From contig CAUYUJ010001414.1 of NCBI GenBank assembly GCA_963575745.1, forward strand, positions 205,770-230,769: a stretch of DNA of 25,000 nt, written 5' to 3'. The stretch's first letter is position 1, and the number at the start of each line of letters is the position of its first letter. The notes below the pieces were generated by a model. That model ran no database searches, had not been told where the DNA came from, and saw only the letters and a list, made by a program, of their open reading frames with translations. Below, piece by piece: positions 1 through 8,395 of this stretch. The position numbers were made by a program, and so were the translations under genes. This stretch comes from Prorocentrum cordatum (Eukaryota > Sar > Dinophyceae > Prorocentrales > Prorocentraceae).

Positions 1-52
1 ATCCCCGCACTCTCGCCTGCAGCGGAGGGAATGCAGGCGAGGTCTGACCGAG

Positions 53-760
53 TCAGTCAGAATCACTCGGTCCGTTGAAAAAAACTGGACCAGGCAGCAA
101 CGGCGCCTCGTCCTCCTCAGCGGCTAAGGAGTCGCGGACCCTGCTCAGCACATCTCTAGGAGACGCACTGGCGGGAGGGCCTGCCCTCTCAGCCTCGGGA
201 GAGAGAAGGAACCTAGCAGCCTCTTCTTCTGCGGCAACGGAAGGGCCGGCGAGCACGGGGCGTCCCACTCCATCCCCCGACAAAGGAGATAGTCTGGGGC
301 ACGAGCTGCTGCGCCTAGCCAAGCCACCAGCACCAGACGACGAGCTGGCACCACCAAAGCTCAGTTGGTCAAAAAGTTCAGGTGCACACCGCTTCGGCAC
401 ATCGACCTCCACAGCAGCCAGGGAACGCCGAACCCCGCTCAGCGCGTCTCTGGGAGGCGCGCTGGCCAAGGGGCCCGCTTCCACGACTTCGGGAGAGAAA
501 AGCGCCCTAGCAGCCTCTTCGTCAGCAGCAAAAAGGTCGTCCCCGAGCGCACGGCGCCCCACTCCATCCCCCGACTCGGGCGAAGGTCTGGGGCACGACT
601 CGCCCAGGGCCGACGGAACAGCAGGCGCAGCAGCGGACGAGCTAGGAGCGTTGCCGTCAGCAAGCATGTCAGTGGCATTGAAACACGGGATGGGGTCGTC
701 CGTGCCCACACGCACTCCAGCCTTGCGCTGCTTATACTGCGGATGCAGGCCTTTGCATAC
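53..760 (-). CDS. Acidic Ser/Pro/Ala-rich region with internal duplication, downstream of an in-frame stop
   Basis: This open frame is in the same phase as the zinc-type module to its right and is separated from it only by one TAA at 761-763. The encoded stretch is low in hydrophobic residues and rich in Ser, Pro, Ala, Asp and Glu. It contains two copies of a segment of about 63 residues, spaced about 98 residues apart. Both copies carry a CPR.SP.SGDGVGR start, a central EEAAR..LSPE block and an end like PRD.LS.VR.SLAAE. The duplication is seen at protein level with many conservative changes, which suggests selection on the protein. The stop codon after SDSD is at 53-55. No catalytic motif is visible, and I do not recognise the family. 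It could be a disordered tail of the zinc-type protein (if the TAA is removed by splicing or is a sequence error), a separate exon, or a decaying copy. Confidence 0.45.
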   Translation of the reverse strand, partial: VCKGLHPQYKQRKAGVRVGTDDPIPCFNATDMLADGNAPSSSAAAPAVPSALGESCPRPSPESGDGVGRRALGDDLFAADEEAARALFSPEVVEAGPLASAPPRDALSGVRRSLAAVEVDVPKRCAPELFDQLSFGGASSSSGAGGLARRSSSCPRLSPLSGDGVGRPVLAGPSVAAEEEAARFLLSPEAERAGPPASASPRDVLSRVRDSLAAEEDEAPLLPGPVFFNGPSDSD

Positions 761-763
761 TTA

Positions 764-1049
764 ATCCCACCCGTACTTTCCAGCACGGGAAGGTTTCAGA
801 CATTTCTGGGCTAGTCCTCTGATCTGTCCGCCGCTCGAGTAACACTTACATTTCAGGCATATCAAGAGCACCGAGCCGTCCGAGCATGGGAACGCCACGG
901 TACGATGTCCTAACGAATCTTGATGAGCGGCATGGACTAGGGAGTCTCTGGGGCAGGAGCTTGGAGATGGCTTCAGGACGGACCGACAACCACGTAAGCA
1001 ATGAACACATCTCCAGACTCCGCCCCACACTTGCCACACGTGCCCGCCC
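764..1049 (-). CDS. Exon with two tandem GH...CxxC...C zinc-ribbon-like modules
   Basis: The minus strand shows a strong acceptor (pyrimidine-rich, ending CTCCTAG) directly before 1049. The frame that follows encodes two similar modules. Module 1 has GGHVW, then CVHC about a dozen residues on, then a third Cys in SSCP. Module 2 has LGH, a DGS turn, ICLKCKCY, a GL, and a C followed by KPS. The GH...(W/DG)...CxxC...GL...C pattern, usually followed by a basic segment ending in G-x-HP, is one I know from dinoflagellate predicted proteins, including some retroelement-like ORFs. Its function is not established; zinc binding is inferred from the Cys/His spacing. After the last Cys the frame meets TAA at 761-763, and the expected G-L-HP follows in the same frame just beyond that stop. 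This is therefore either a true C-terminus, a pseudogene, or a missed splice or sequence error. The 1-kb pyrimidine tract on the sense strand lies right before the acceptor. Confidence 0.55.
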
Positions 1050-1070
1050 CTAGGAGCACGAGAAGAGGAT

Positions 1071-1097
1071 GAGGATCCTTGAGGAGGAGGAGGAGGA

Positions 1098-1128
<31 letters not shown>

Positions 1129-2098
1129 GAGTAGTAGGAGGAGGAGGATGAGGAGGAGGATGGAGGATGCAGGAGGGGCGGAGGGAGGAGGACGAGGGAC
1201 GAGGACGAGGACGGGAGGAGGAGGAGGAAGGGGAGGAGGAGAAGGAGGGGGAGGGGGATGGAGGAGGAGGGGGAGGGGGAGGAGGAGGAGGCGGAGGAGG
1301 AGGAGGAGGAGGAGAGGAGGCGGCGGAGGAGGAGCGGAGAGGCGGAGGAGGAGGAGGGGAGGCGAGGAGGAGGAGAAGGAGGGGAGGAGGAGTGCGGATG
1401 GCGGAGGAGGAGGAGGAGGAGGAGGGGAGGAGGAGGTGAGGAGGAAGGCGGAGGAGGGCATGGGGAGGCGGAAAGGAGGGAGGCGGAGAAGGAGGAGGAG
1501 GAGGAGGAGGAGACGGACGAGGCGGAGGCGGAGCGGAGGCGGAGGAGGTAGGTGGAGAAGAGGAGGAGGATGAGGAGGAGGAGAAACGGGAGAGGAGGAA
1601 GAAGTGGAGGAACATGAGGAGGAGGAGGAGGAGGAGGCGGAGGAGGAGGAAAAGGAAGGAGGAGGAGGAGAGAGGAGGAGGAGGAGGAAGAGGAGGAGGA
1701 GGAGGAGGAGGGAGGAGAAGAAGAAGAATAATAAGGGAAGACAAGAGGAGGAAGAAGAGGAGAAGAAGAGGAAGAAGAAGAATAATCTGACGAAGACTAA
1801 ATATAATAATAATAAAATAATTATAAGTAATAATAATCATAATAATAGGAAGAAGAAGAAGAAGGAGGAGGAGGAGGAGGGAAGGAGGGAGGAGAGGAGG
1901 AGGGAGGAGGAGGAGGAGAGGAGGAGGGAGAAGGGGGACGGGAGGAGGAGGATGGAGGAGGATGGAGGAGGAGCGGAGGAGGAGGCGGGGAGGATGGAGG
2001 AGGAGGCGGAGGGAGGAGGCAGGGAGAGGAGGAGGAGGAGGAGGAGGAGGAGGAGAAGGTGGAGGATGAGGAAGAAGAAGAAGAGGAGGAGGGGGACC
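1071..2098. repeat. 1-kb polypurine (GGA/GAG)n tract with an AT-rich interior
   Basis: The plus strand is almost purely A and G, built of GGA, GGAG and GGAGAA units with scattered interruptions. At about 1722-1860 it becomes A-rich, with AATAAT and GAAGAAGAA runs. On the minus (gene) strand it is a polypyrimidine tract ending about 20 bases before the splice acceptor at 1049. Long poly-Arg/Glu/Gly or poly-Pro/Ser/Leu frames in it are products of the triplet repeat and not genes. Confidence 0.95.
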
Positions 2099-2289
2099 AG
2101 GAGGAGGCTGTAGGCCAGAAGGCCAGAAGGCCCCACGACGATGCAGCGTGGGGGCCGGCCTCTCGCCGGAGTAGAGGCTCTCTCTGTGCGGGCCCGCAGG
2201 GCGAGTTTCCCATCGCCGGCCTGCGCGCCTGGCCGTCCCTCCCCCTCCCATGCCTCTGCGGTCCCCTGATATTGAGTCGGGCCTGTGCC

Positions 2290-2432
2290 TCTTCTCCTTC
2301 TCCTCCTTCATCGCCCTCCTCCTCCTCCTCCTCCTCCTCCCTCCTGCCTCCTGCCTCCTCCTCCTCCTGCCTCCTGCCTCCTCCTCCTCACTCCTGCCTC
2401 CTCATCCTCCTCCTCCCTCCTGCCTCCTTGAA
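2290..2432. repeat. Short (CCT)n / TGCCTCC polypyrimidine tract
   Basis: A run of CTCCTCCTC passes into a tandem of CTCCTGCCTCCTGCCTC units. Its strand bias is opposite to that of the large tract at 1071-2098, with about 190 bases of mixed sequence between them. Confidence 0.85.
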
Positions 2433-3049
2433 GGGAAGTATTCGAAAATAGTGAAGGAATGGTCGGGGGACGATGTTTTGGCTAGTCTTCGAATCTTTTG
2501 GAGCATGTTGGGGGTCTGTGGATTTTTTCGTCAATGATCGGCCTCTAGGGGGACAGGCCCGACCTGACCCTAATACACACAGCCGGGCCACTCTTGCGTG
2601 TGCCGAGATGCGAAGGGAAGAGGAGGAGAGGAAGACTTCTTGGGGGCGTGCTGAGGCCTCCTTGGGTCTCCCAGGGGGCCTCCGCAGGGGGCCTGCTGGC
2701 GGTCTTGGGTGCCGTCGTAGTTCGCCCTCTTGAGCTGCTCCTGGATTTCTTGGCGGCCTCTCGGGCCACTCTTAGGGATCAGGTGCCGTGTTGGGGCGAT
2801 CTCGGGCGCTTCTCCGGCCGTTCTCGGAAGCTCCCAGAACCGACAGATCGAGAGTGTCGACATCGTGCCAGCAATCGAATCTAGTTTTGTGAGATTCCAT
2901 CTTCTGTGGGCGACTCCATGATTCCCTGAGACTGGGCATCGATGCCCCAGGGAGGCTCCAAGACAAGCTCCAGGGGACGTCGTACATCGGTCGACCTGGA
3001 GGTTCCACACCCGAACATTGCACCCAGGGCCTCGCAGAAAATCACGCGC
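2433..3049. other. Intergenic or intronic DNA without a supported gene
   Basis: The minus strand is open over 2570-3058, but the translation is rich in Pro, Arg, Gln and Ala without domain-like character. Underlying it are short degenerate repeats of the CTTGG(C/G)GGCCT type at about 2640-2780, which give that kind of frame by chance. I see no RNA gene or clear splice pair here. Confidence 0.5.
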
Positions 3050-3485
3050 CACGCCCATCGAGTGCTTTTTCCTCCTCCCTCCTCTTCAGGGGGCGGGTGG
3101 AAGCCCAATCTACTTCCCACGCTTCCCCTGGTCCCAGCCTACTTCAGGCGCCTTCCTACTTCACTCGTCGAGTGCGTTGTTCCTCCTCCCTCCTCTGAGG
3201 GGGGGGCCTGCGGATGCCCAATCCACTTCCAACGTCTTCCCTGATCCCAGTCTGCTTTGGGCGCCCTCCTGCTTGAAGCATCGAGTGCTCTGCTCCTCCT
3301 CCCTCCTCTTCGGGGGGGCCGGCGGATGCCCAATCCATTTCCCACGCCTTCCCTGATCCCAGTCTGCTGTGGGCGCCCCCCTGCCTCCAGCATCGAGTGC
3401 TCTGCTCCTCCTCCCTCCTCGTCGAGGGGGGCGGGCGGATGCCCGGTCCACTCCCCACGCCATTCTACCTCCTGCCTCCGCCCGT
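3050..3485. repeat. Four-copy tandem repeat, unit about 112 bp
   Basis: The marker TCGAGTGC recurs at 3058, 3168, 3281 and 3393, that is with spacings of 110, 113 and 112 bases. Each unit then has CTCCTCCCTCCTC, a G-run, GCGGATGCCC, and a block like CTTCCCTGATCCCAGTCTGC followed by TGGGCGCC. Copies 2 to 4 are most alike. Minus-strand frames through it encode Gly/Arg-rich repeats and are judged non-genic. Confidence 0.9.
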
Positions 3486-3491
3486 CACCAC

Positions 3492-3645
3492 CTACCACCC
3501 CAACCCAACCCGAAGGCCTCAACTTGCCCTCCATTTCCAGGGTGGAGGGGGAGGGGGGGTCGGGGAAGATCGAAAAGCACATGTGGAGCCCATAGCCCCC
3601 CCCAACCCGAAGTTCGAGCCCTCGGGTTGGGTTGGGGTGGTCTGG
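3492..3645. repeat. Inverted-repeat (MITE-like) element of about 154 bp
   Basis: The left arm at 3495-3524 (CCACCCCAACCCAACCCGA then GGCCTCAACT) is matched by its reverse complement at 3611-3640 (AGTTCGAGCC then CTCGGGTTGGGTTGGGGTGG), with one indel and one mismatch. The loop includes a smaller nested inverted repeat around AACCCGAAGTTCG...CTCGGGTT. It has no coding capacity. It is called MITE-like from structure alone; no target-site duplication was established. Confidence 0.6.
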
Positions 3646-3738
3646 TAGGAAGTCCGCCCGCTGCGCTCTCCCGACCGACGGGCGCGCTCTGCCCCGACGG
3701 AGCGTCTCTTCGAAGCGCCCGCGGGACGGCCACGCGTG

Positions 3739-4042
3739 GCGCCCGCGGCACCACCTCCGGGGCGCCCCCGCTCGGCTTTCATCGGGTCGTCGGCCGCCCG
3801 CTTGCTTGTCTCACGGCGCCCACAGCGCGGAGCGGATTCTGAAGGGGCCCTGGGGCACACAAATGAATACACAGATGCCCCATTTGTCTTCCCCCCCGCT
3901 TCCCATATTTTCCGATGTTTTCCTGGGAATCGACGATTAATTGTGTGGGCGCCCGCGGCACCACGTCTCCGCCCCGGCTCGGCTTTCATCGGGTCGTCGG
4001 GCGCTGCCCGCTTGTCTCACGGTGCCCACAGCGCGGAGCGGA
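3739..4042. repeat. Pair of direct repeats of about 95 bp flanking a dispersed element
   Basis: A block starting CGCCCGCGGCACCAC and including CTCGGCTTTCATCGGGTCGTCGG and CACAGCGCGGAGCGGA is present at 3739-3834 and again at 3949-4042, with small indels. Between them sits one copy of the dispersed element described at 3840-3947. The arrangement could be a tandem duplication of about 210 bp that carried or gained the element. Confidence 0.8.
3840..3947 (+). mobile_element. Dispersed small element, copy 1 (internally deleted, 3' truncated)
   Basis: It starts AAGGGGCCCTGGGGCACACA and runs through CTTCCCCCCCGCTTCCCATA to a GGGAATCGACGATTAATTGTG end. Compared with the longer copies it lacks about 50 bases of the middle and the final TCTGTGTTTTTTCCCC segment. 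No protein is encoded. Confidence 0.7.
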
Positions 4043-4090
4043 GTTTCAGGAGGGGATGAAACACAGGATCAGTCAAGAATAGTAAAAATC

Positions 4091-4250
4091 AAGGGGCCTA
4101 AGGACACACAAATCAATGCACCAATCCCAGGATTCCCCCCCCAAAATCCACATTTTTTCTAGGTTTTCGTCTTCCCCCCCACTTCCCGTATGTTCCCACA
4201 TGTTCCCGGGAATCGACGCTCCATCGTGTCTGTGTGTTTTTCCCATCCTG
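4091..4250 (+). mobile_element. Dispersed small element, copy 2 (near full length)
   Basis: It begins AAGGGGCCTAAGGACACACA and ends near CTGTGTGTTTTTCCCATCCTG. It shares the G/C-rich start, the CACACAAAT segment, the CTTCCCCCCCCACTTCCC block, the GGGAATCGACG block and the T-rich end with the other copies. It lies head to head with copy 3, with only a dozen bases between them, so the two form a large imperfect palindrome. Confidence 0.75.
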
Positions 4251-4262
4251 ATCTAAGATAGT

Positions 4263-4427
4263 TCAGGAGGGGAAAAAACACAGAGACACAATTGATCGCC
4301 GACTCCCAGGAAAATATATGGGAAGATATGGGAAGTGGGGGGGAAGACAGGAACCCAGGCAACATGGGAAAACATGGGGGATCGTTTTATTTGTGTGTAT
4401 TTATTTGTGTGTCCCAGGGCCCCTTCA
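4263..4427 (-). mobile_element. Dispersed small element, copy 3 (near full length)
   Basis: This is the reverse orientation of copy 2. On the plus strand it starts CAGGAGGGGAAAAAACACAG, passes through ACACAATTGATCGCCGACTC and GGGAAGTGGGGGGGAAGACA, and ends TTTATTTGTGTGTCCCAGGG then CCCCTT. It is closest to copy 4. Confidence 0.8.
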
Positions 4428-4677
4428 CGGATGTCGGTCGGAAAGCCACGGGATGGGCCCCGATGATTTTGGAGAGTTTTCTTCCGGATGGCGAGGTGAT
4501 TTTCATGCGGACTTCTGTTGGCCAGGAGTGAAGACGAGACAGACATGCATGCGAAGTTCATTTCGTTTTCAACTCGCCGCTTCGGGGTTGTGTATTGACA
4601 GAAGTCCAAGCAAAAATCCGCTGCGGCACGTCTGCAAGGTCGGTGCAGTGAGCTTTCCTGCCCCCCCCATCTCTTTC

Positions 4678-4873
4678 GGCGGCGAGCGAGGGGGGGAAGT
4701 GAGAAGGAGAAGGCCTCCTCAGAAGGCGGCGGGACTTCTCAAGCCCTCGCGCCTCCGGAGAGGTCTTTTGTGTGTCTCCGGGGAGGGCTCGGAAAGTTTC
4801 CCAGAAGGCTGGGGGACTTCCGAGCTTTCCGAGAAGGCCTTCTCCTCTGCATTCCCCCCTTTTGCTCGCCGCC
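4678..4873. repeat. Second inverted-repeat (MITE-like) element, about 196 bp
   Basis: The left arm at 4678-4724 (GGCGGCGAGC, a G-run, then GAGAAGGAGAAGGCC) is matched by the reverse complement at 4829-4873 (GAGAAGGCCTTCTCCTC, a C-run, then GCTCGCCGCC). The arms are about 45 bases with a few mismatches. The centre is unrelated and GC-rich. It shares no obvious sequence with the inverted-repeat element at 3492-3645. Confidence 0.65.
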
Positions 4874-5163
4874 AACTCTCGCACGTGGACTGAAACTCGG
4901 GGGTGGACATAACCCCCAACAGTGACACGTCGATTAGTGAATTGTCCGTTCTCGGTTCTCGAGAGGGCGCCGTGGCCGTTATTTTCCAGGCTTGCGCCCG
5001 CCAGGTTCGGGCTCGAGGTCGTTTTCACTAAACCACGTTTTGCTAGAGGGAGGTCTGTCCATCCCCGAGAAAATCTTAGGCCGATGTATGGCCACCGACC
5101 GCGCGCGCATGCCTTGTGCCGGACCAGCTTGCAGAGAATCTTGTCCCCAGGGGATTGCAGTTT

Positions 5164-5325
5164 TTTGAGGAGGAAAAGAAACACACAGACACAATTAATC
5201 ATCGACTCCCTAGAAAATGTAGGAAAATATGGGAAGTGGGGGAAAGACAGAAACACCGAAAATATGGAAAAATATGGGGGAGATGTTTATTTGTGTGTAT
5301 TTATTTGTGTGTTCTAGGCCCCTTT
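5164..5325 (-). mobile_element. Dispersed small element, copy 4, with a possible 6-bp target-site duplication
   Basis: It runs from TTTGAGGAGGAAAAGAAACA to TGTGTTCTAGGCCCCTTT on the plus strand and aligns along its whole length with copy 3. CAGTTT is found directly before it (5158-5163) and directly after it (5326-5331), as expected for a transposed element with a target-site duplication. The 6-base match could still be chance. Confidence 0.75.
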
Positions 5326-5331
5326 CAGTTT

Positions 5332-7170
5332 AACGGTGTGGGAGTGGTGTGCAAAAGGACGTGCCCTCCGAGAAAGTCGCGTGTTTGGAGGTCTGGGACG
5401 GCGACGCCGACGGCGACCCATTGTAGCGTCTGCCCCCGCGCTGCGGGGCTGCGCTGGCAGGCCGCGTCCACCCCGGTCGTCAAGGGCTCGCCTCAGGCGA
5501 CGGGCCCCGCCTCCCCCGCCCTCACGCCGCCAGCCAGCGAGACCTTGGCATCGCTCGGACGTGTGTTGGAAACACCCAGGGGTCATATTCTAGAGGCCTG
5601 CGCGGAGGCGCGGAGCAGGGGGCGTTGGGAAAAACAAAAAAGGGCATTCTGCGCAAATGACGCTGGCTCCGGTAACCGCACGTGCAAACAAGACAACAAC
5701 TCCTTCTAATGTTCGGTCGCGACAGCATTGCCGCAGCGACGCGGCGCCCGCCGCAAAGCCATGGCGCCGCGGCCACGGCGCAATCAATGCCTAATTTTGT
5801 CGAACGCCTTGAAGCGCAACCCGACGGCGTTGCTAACTTTGCAGCCCCCCATATGGCGCCAAGAAGCCGCCGCCAAAACTAAACGAGCAGGCTGGGCACG
5901 CGGCCACCCGCCCAAAAAACGAAAGAATATGCGCGTGACTAGCTCCGGCGGCAAACATCGCAACGATGCTCAGCGGCTTGCGAGCACGTTTGGCATCGCC
6001 GAAACAATGCTGATCACCGCGCGCCTGGAAAAAAAAACAAAGCGAGAAGACTGATGGCAGACCCCCTCCCCGCAGTGAGGTTCACCGAAAAAATCGAACA
6101 TCGCCGCGCGTCGTCACCGCCCGCGCCACAACGCTATGGGTCCTGGCGGAATCATGTCAGGCGTAGCATGAATGGGGCGGGGCCCAGTGGGGACATGTGC
6201 CACGCGAGAGAGCGGGGCGACACGGACGACGCACAGAAAGAACAACTCGATGACGGTGGGGCGACGGGGGGGGGGGCGGAAACAACCGACGCAAACACAA
6301 CAACAAAAATATGGGGCGCGCGAAAAGGAGGATAGACATTTAAGCGCGAGCGCAAACATCGCACGGCACAGAAACGTTTCAGCGCGTGGCTCTTCGCATC
6401 GCGCGGTGCGCACGCAGTGCGGATCCGTTTGCGCAACGCACGCGTCGTCTCGTTCGGCCCACTCCCGCTCCCGAAAAACTTGGGCAACCATTGCGTTGTG
6501 GTCCTCGGGTAGTTTTGAGTTGCGCCTGCATCGAGACCTATGAAAGTTTTGAATGCGAAAGTGCGCAATCCGATCGATTGGCCGACCTCTGACCAGGACG
6601 TTCGGCGACATATGCGTTTCCACCAGGGAGAGGGAGGTGATTCGCCTTAAGCGTTTGCGATATTGGAAGCACGGCTGACATGGCGAAACAATTCGCGTGC
6701 TCCCTGGCACGACTCGGAAAGAACACCCTCAAAAAACAGGCGCCCGCCAAGAGGCCGAGCAAATGTTTCTCCGATGGCCATGGCGCCCGCGACGCGCATG
6801 CCAGGCATTCGCCGACGCGGCGACATTCAATCGTGAACCAACCAAAAGACGCCCCAACTTGGACACAGAGGCGCACGAACGCATAGAACAGCCCCTCGAC
6901 GAGCACTTCCCATCACCAACTAAGATGCAGCTTAAATTCAAGCAAAGTGAGCGCGCCGATGTACTCGGGCGCTCAAAAACCAGAAGCCCTCAGATTTGAG
7001 CCAGAAGCCTACAGGCTTGATCCAAACAAAAAAATGCCATCACATGTGCATGGCCCCGTTGCTCCTCAAAACGATGGGGCACGTGAATACCACATCCATG
7101 GCGTTGCACTGCTGGGCCGAATCGCGACGTGTTCTTCGCTGCTATGTGTGAAGACGGTTGTCTTGGATGT
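5332..7170. other. Stretch of 1.8 kb with no supported gene
   Basis: Several frames stay open (for example 5728-6054 plus, 6114-6710 minus). Their translations are rich in Arg, Ala, Cys and Pro, as expected from GC-rich random DNA, and none shows a domain or a convincing splice pair. Small local structures exist, such as the perfect 6-bp arms AAGCCT/AGGCTT near 7005, but there is no RNA gene that I can recognise. Confidence 0.5.
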
Positions 7171-7177
7171 GTATGGT

Positions 7178-7268
7178 CTCTCCTCCTACTCCTCCTCATG
7201 CTCCTGTGTCTCCTCCTCCTCCTTGTCCTCCTCCTCCTCCTCCTCATTCTCCTGTTCCTCCTCCACGA
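7178..7268. repeat. (CTC)n tract
   Basis: CTCCTCCTACTCCTCCTCATG passes into CTCCTCCTCCTTGTCCTCCTC on the plus strand. It is short and interrupted. Confidence 0.85.
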
Positions 7269-7462
7269 CTTCCCGTCGCCCCCTGTGCCGAACTTGTCGA
7301 GGCCGGCGCGGGGGGCGTCGAAGATAGCGAAGGTGCCGCTAAGGCACGCGCGCGCGGCGCAGGAAGATGCAAGCATGCTGCGGTGTATCTCCAGGAAAGA
7401 CGGTTGTCCCAATCTGCGGCCGCTGGCGCGGCAGCCTGCCACTGGATCGACGGCGGGTTTCT

Positions 7463-7752
7463 GGAAAGGGAAAGGGAAAGGGGAAAGGAAAACGAGGAGA
7501 AGGAAAAGGAGGAGGAGAAGGGGGAAAACGTGGATGCTGAGGAAAACGAAGTGGAGCAGGAGGACGGGGGTGAAGGACAGGTGGATGAGGTGGCAAAAAC
7601 GAAAGCATGAAGGATGAGGAGGTAAAGGAGAAGGAAGAGGAGGAGGAAAAACATGTATGAGATGACAGGATGATTGGGAAAATATGAGGGGTGGGGGAGA
7701 AGGAGGAGAAATAAGAATAGGGGGAACAGGAGGAAAAGGAAGAGGAGGACAC
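7463..7752. repeat. Polypurine (GGAAAAG/GGAGAA) tract
   Basis: The plus strand is strongly A/G-biased, with GGGAAAGGGAAAGG at the start, GAGGAGAAGGAAAAGGAGG later, and interruptions. On the gene strand it is a pyrimidine tract following the possible exon at 7760-8052. Confidence 0.8.
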
Positions 7753-7759
7753 TGACAAC

Positions 7760-8052
7760 GAGACAGGAAGGCGTCGCCCCCCGCCACTGCGGACAGCTTT
7801 CGGCGGCGCGCCGACGGGGGGTCTGCTCATGTTCAATCCAAGCGGGGCAACGAACAACGACTCTGGGGCGAACAACGACCCCCAGGGCGCTTGCGTGGCA
7901 TTTTGCAGAGCCTCGAGGTCCACCATTGGCAGCCCTCCAGAACTCGCGCCCCCAAGCTGAGGCTCGCGCTCCCAAGCCGACGGTTCCGGCGCCAAACATG
8001 TCTCAACGTCTACGGGACAGAAACCCCCCAGACGACGATTTGGGGAATCCAT
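7760..8052 (-). CDS. Possible exon of unknown protein (weak)
   Basis: Reading left from an ATG at 8052, the frame gives MDSPNRRLGGFCPVDVETC, then an L-M-V-D-L-E-A-L-Q-N-A-T segment and a stretch ending in GGGRRLPVS, before it runs into a Ser-rich translation of the pyrimidine tract. The residue mix is more protein-like than in the surrounding DNA. A competing frame opening after an acceptor-like GCGCAG at about 8072 (ALIGWKWIPQ...) is also plausible for about 20 residues, so frame and limits are uncertain. No domain is recognised. It may be a small exon of the gene whose other candidate exons lie at 9180-10143. Confidence 0.3.
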
Positions 8053-8087
8053 TTCCAACCTATGAGGGCCTGCGCGCTCCCCCCGCC

Positions 8088-8395
8088 AATCCCCCTCCCC
8101 GCCAATCCCCCCTCCCCCTCTTCTACCAAATCCCCCCCCCGGACCGCCCCCAACCTCCGCCTCCTTCCCCTCTCCCCTGCCTCAACCTCATCCACCTCCT
8201 CCTCCTCCTCCTCCCCTCACTCCCCTCCTTTTCCCCCTCCACCCTCCTCCCTCCTCCCTCCTCCCTCCCTCCTCCCTCCCCCTCCTCCCTCCTGACCTCC
8301 TCCCTCCTCCTTCCTCCCTCCCTCCCTCCTCCCTCCTCCCTCCTCCCTCCTCCTCCTCCCTCCTCCCCCTTTCCGTCGCATTCCCCCCGCCCGAC
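8088..8395. repeat. Polypyrimidine (CCTCCCT)n tract
   Basis: The plus strand is almost only C and T, with many CCTCCCTCCTCCCTCC units. Frames through it encode poly-Pro/Ser/Leu (plus) or poly-Gly/Arg/Glu (minus) and are not genes. Confidence 0.9.

Noticed and set aside
761-2311. 516-residue minus frame and plus frames across the purine tract
   Set aside because: Poly-Pro/Ser/Leu and poly-Arg/Glu/Gly translation of (GGA)n; only the last part (764-1049) has protein character and it has its own splice acceptor.
2570-3058. 162-residue minus frame
   Set aside because: Pro/Arg/Gln-rich, overlies short degenerate repeats, no acceptor/donor pair and no recognisable domain.
3495-3515. CCCAACCCAACCC as interstitial telomere repeat
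   Set aside because: Not the TTTAGGG type expected in dinoflagellates and only two units; explained by the inverted-repeat arm.
4318-5256. 191-residue plus and 232-residue minus frames
   Set aside because: Both run through the dispersed elements and the inverted-repeat element; no domain, no codon pattern favouring one strand.
6114-6710. 198-residue minus frame and overlapping plus frames
   Set aside because: Cys/Arg/Pro-rich composition typical of GC-rich noncoding DNA; overlapping frames on both strands are equally open.
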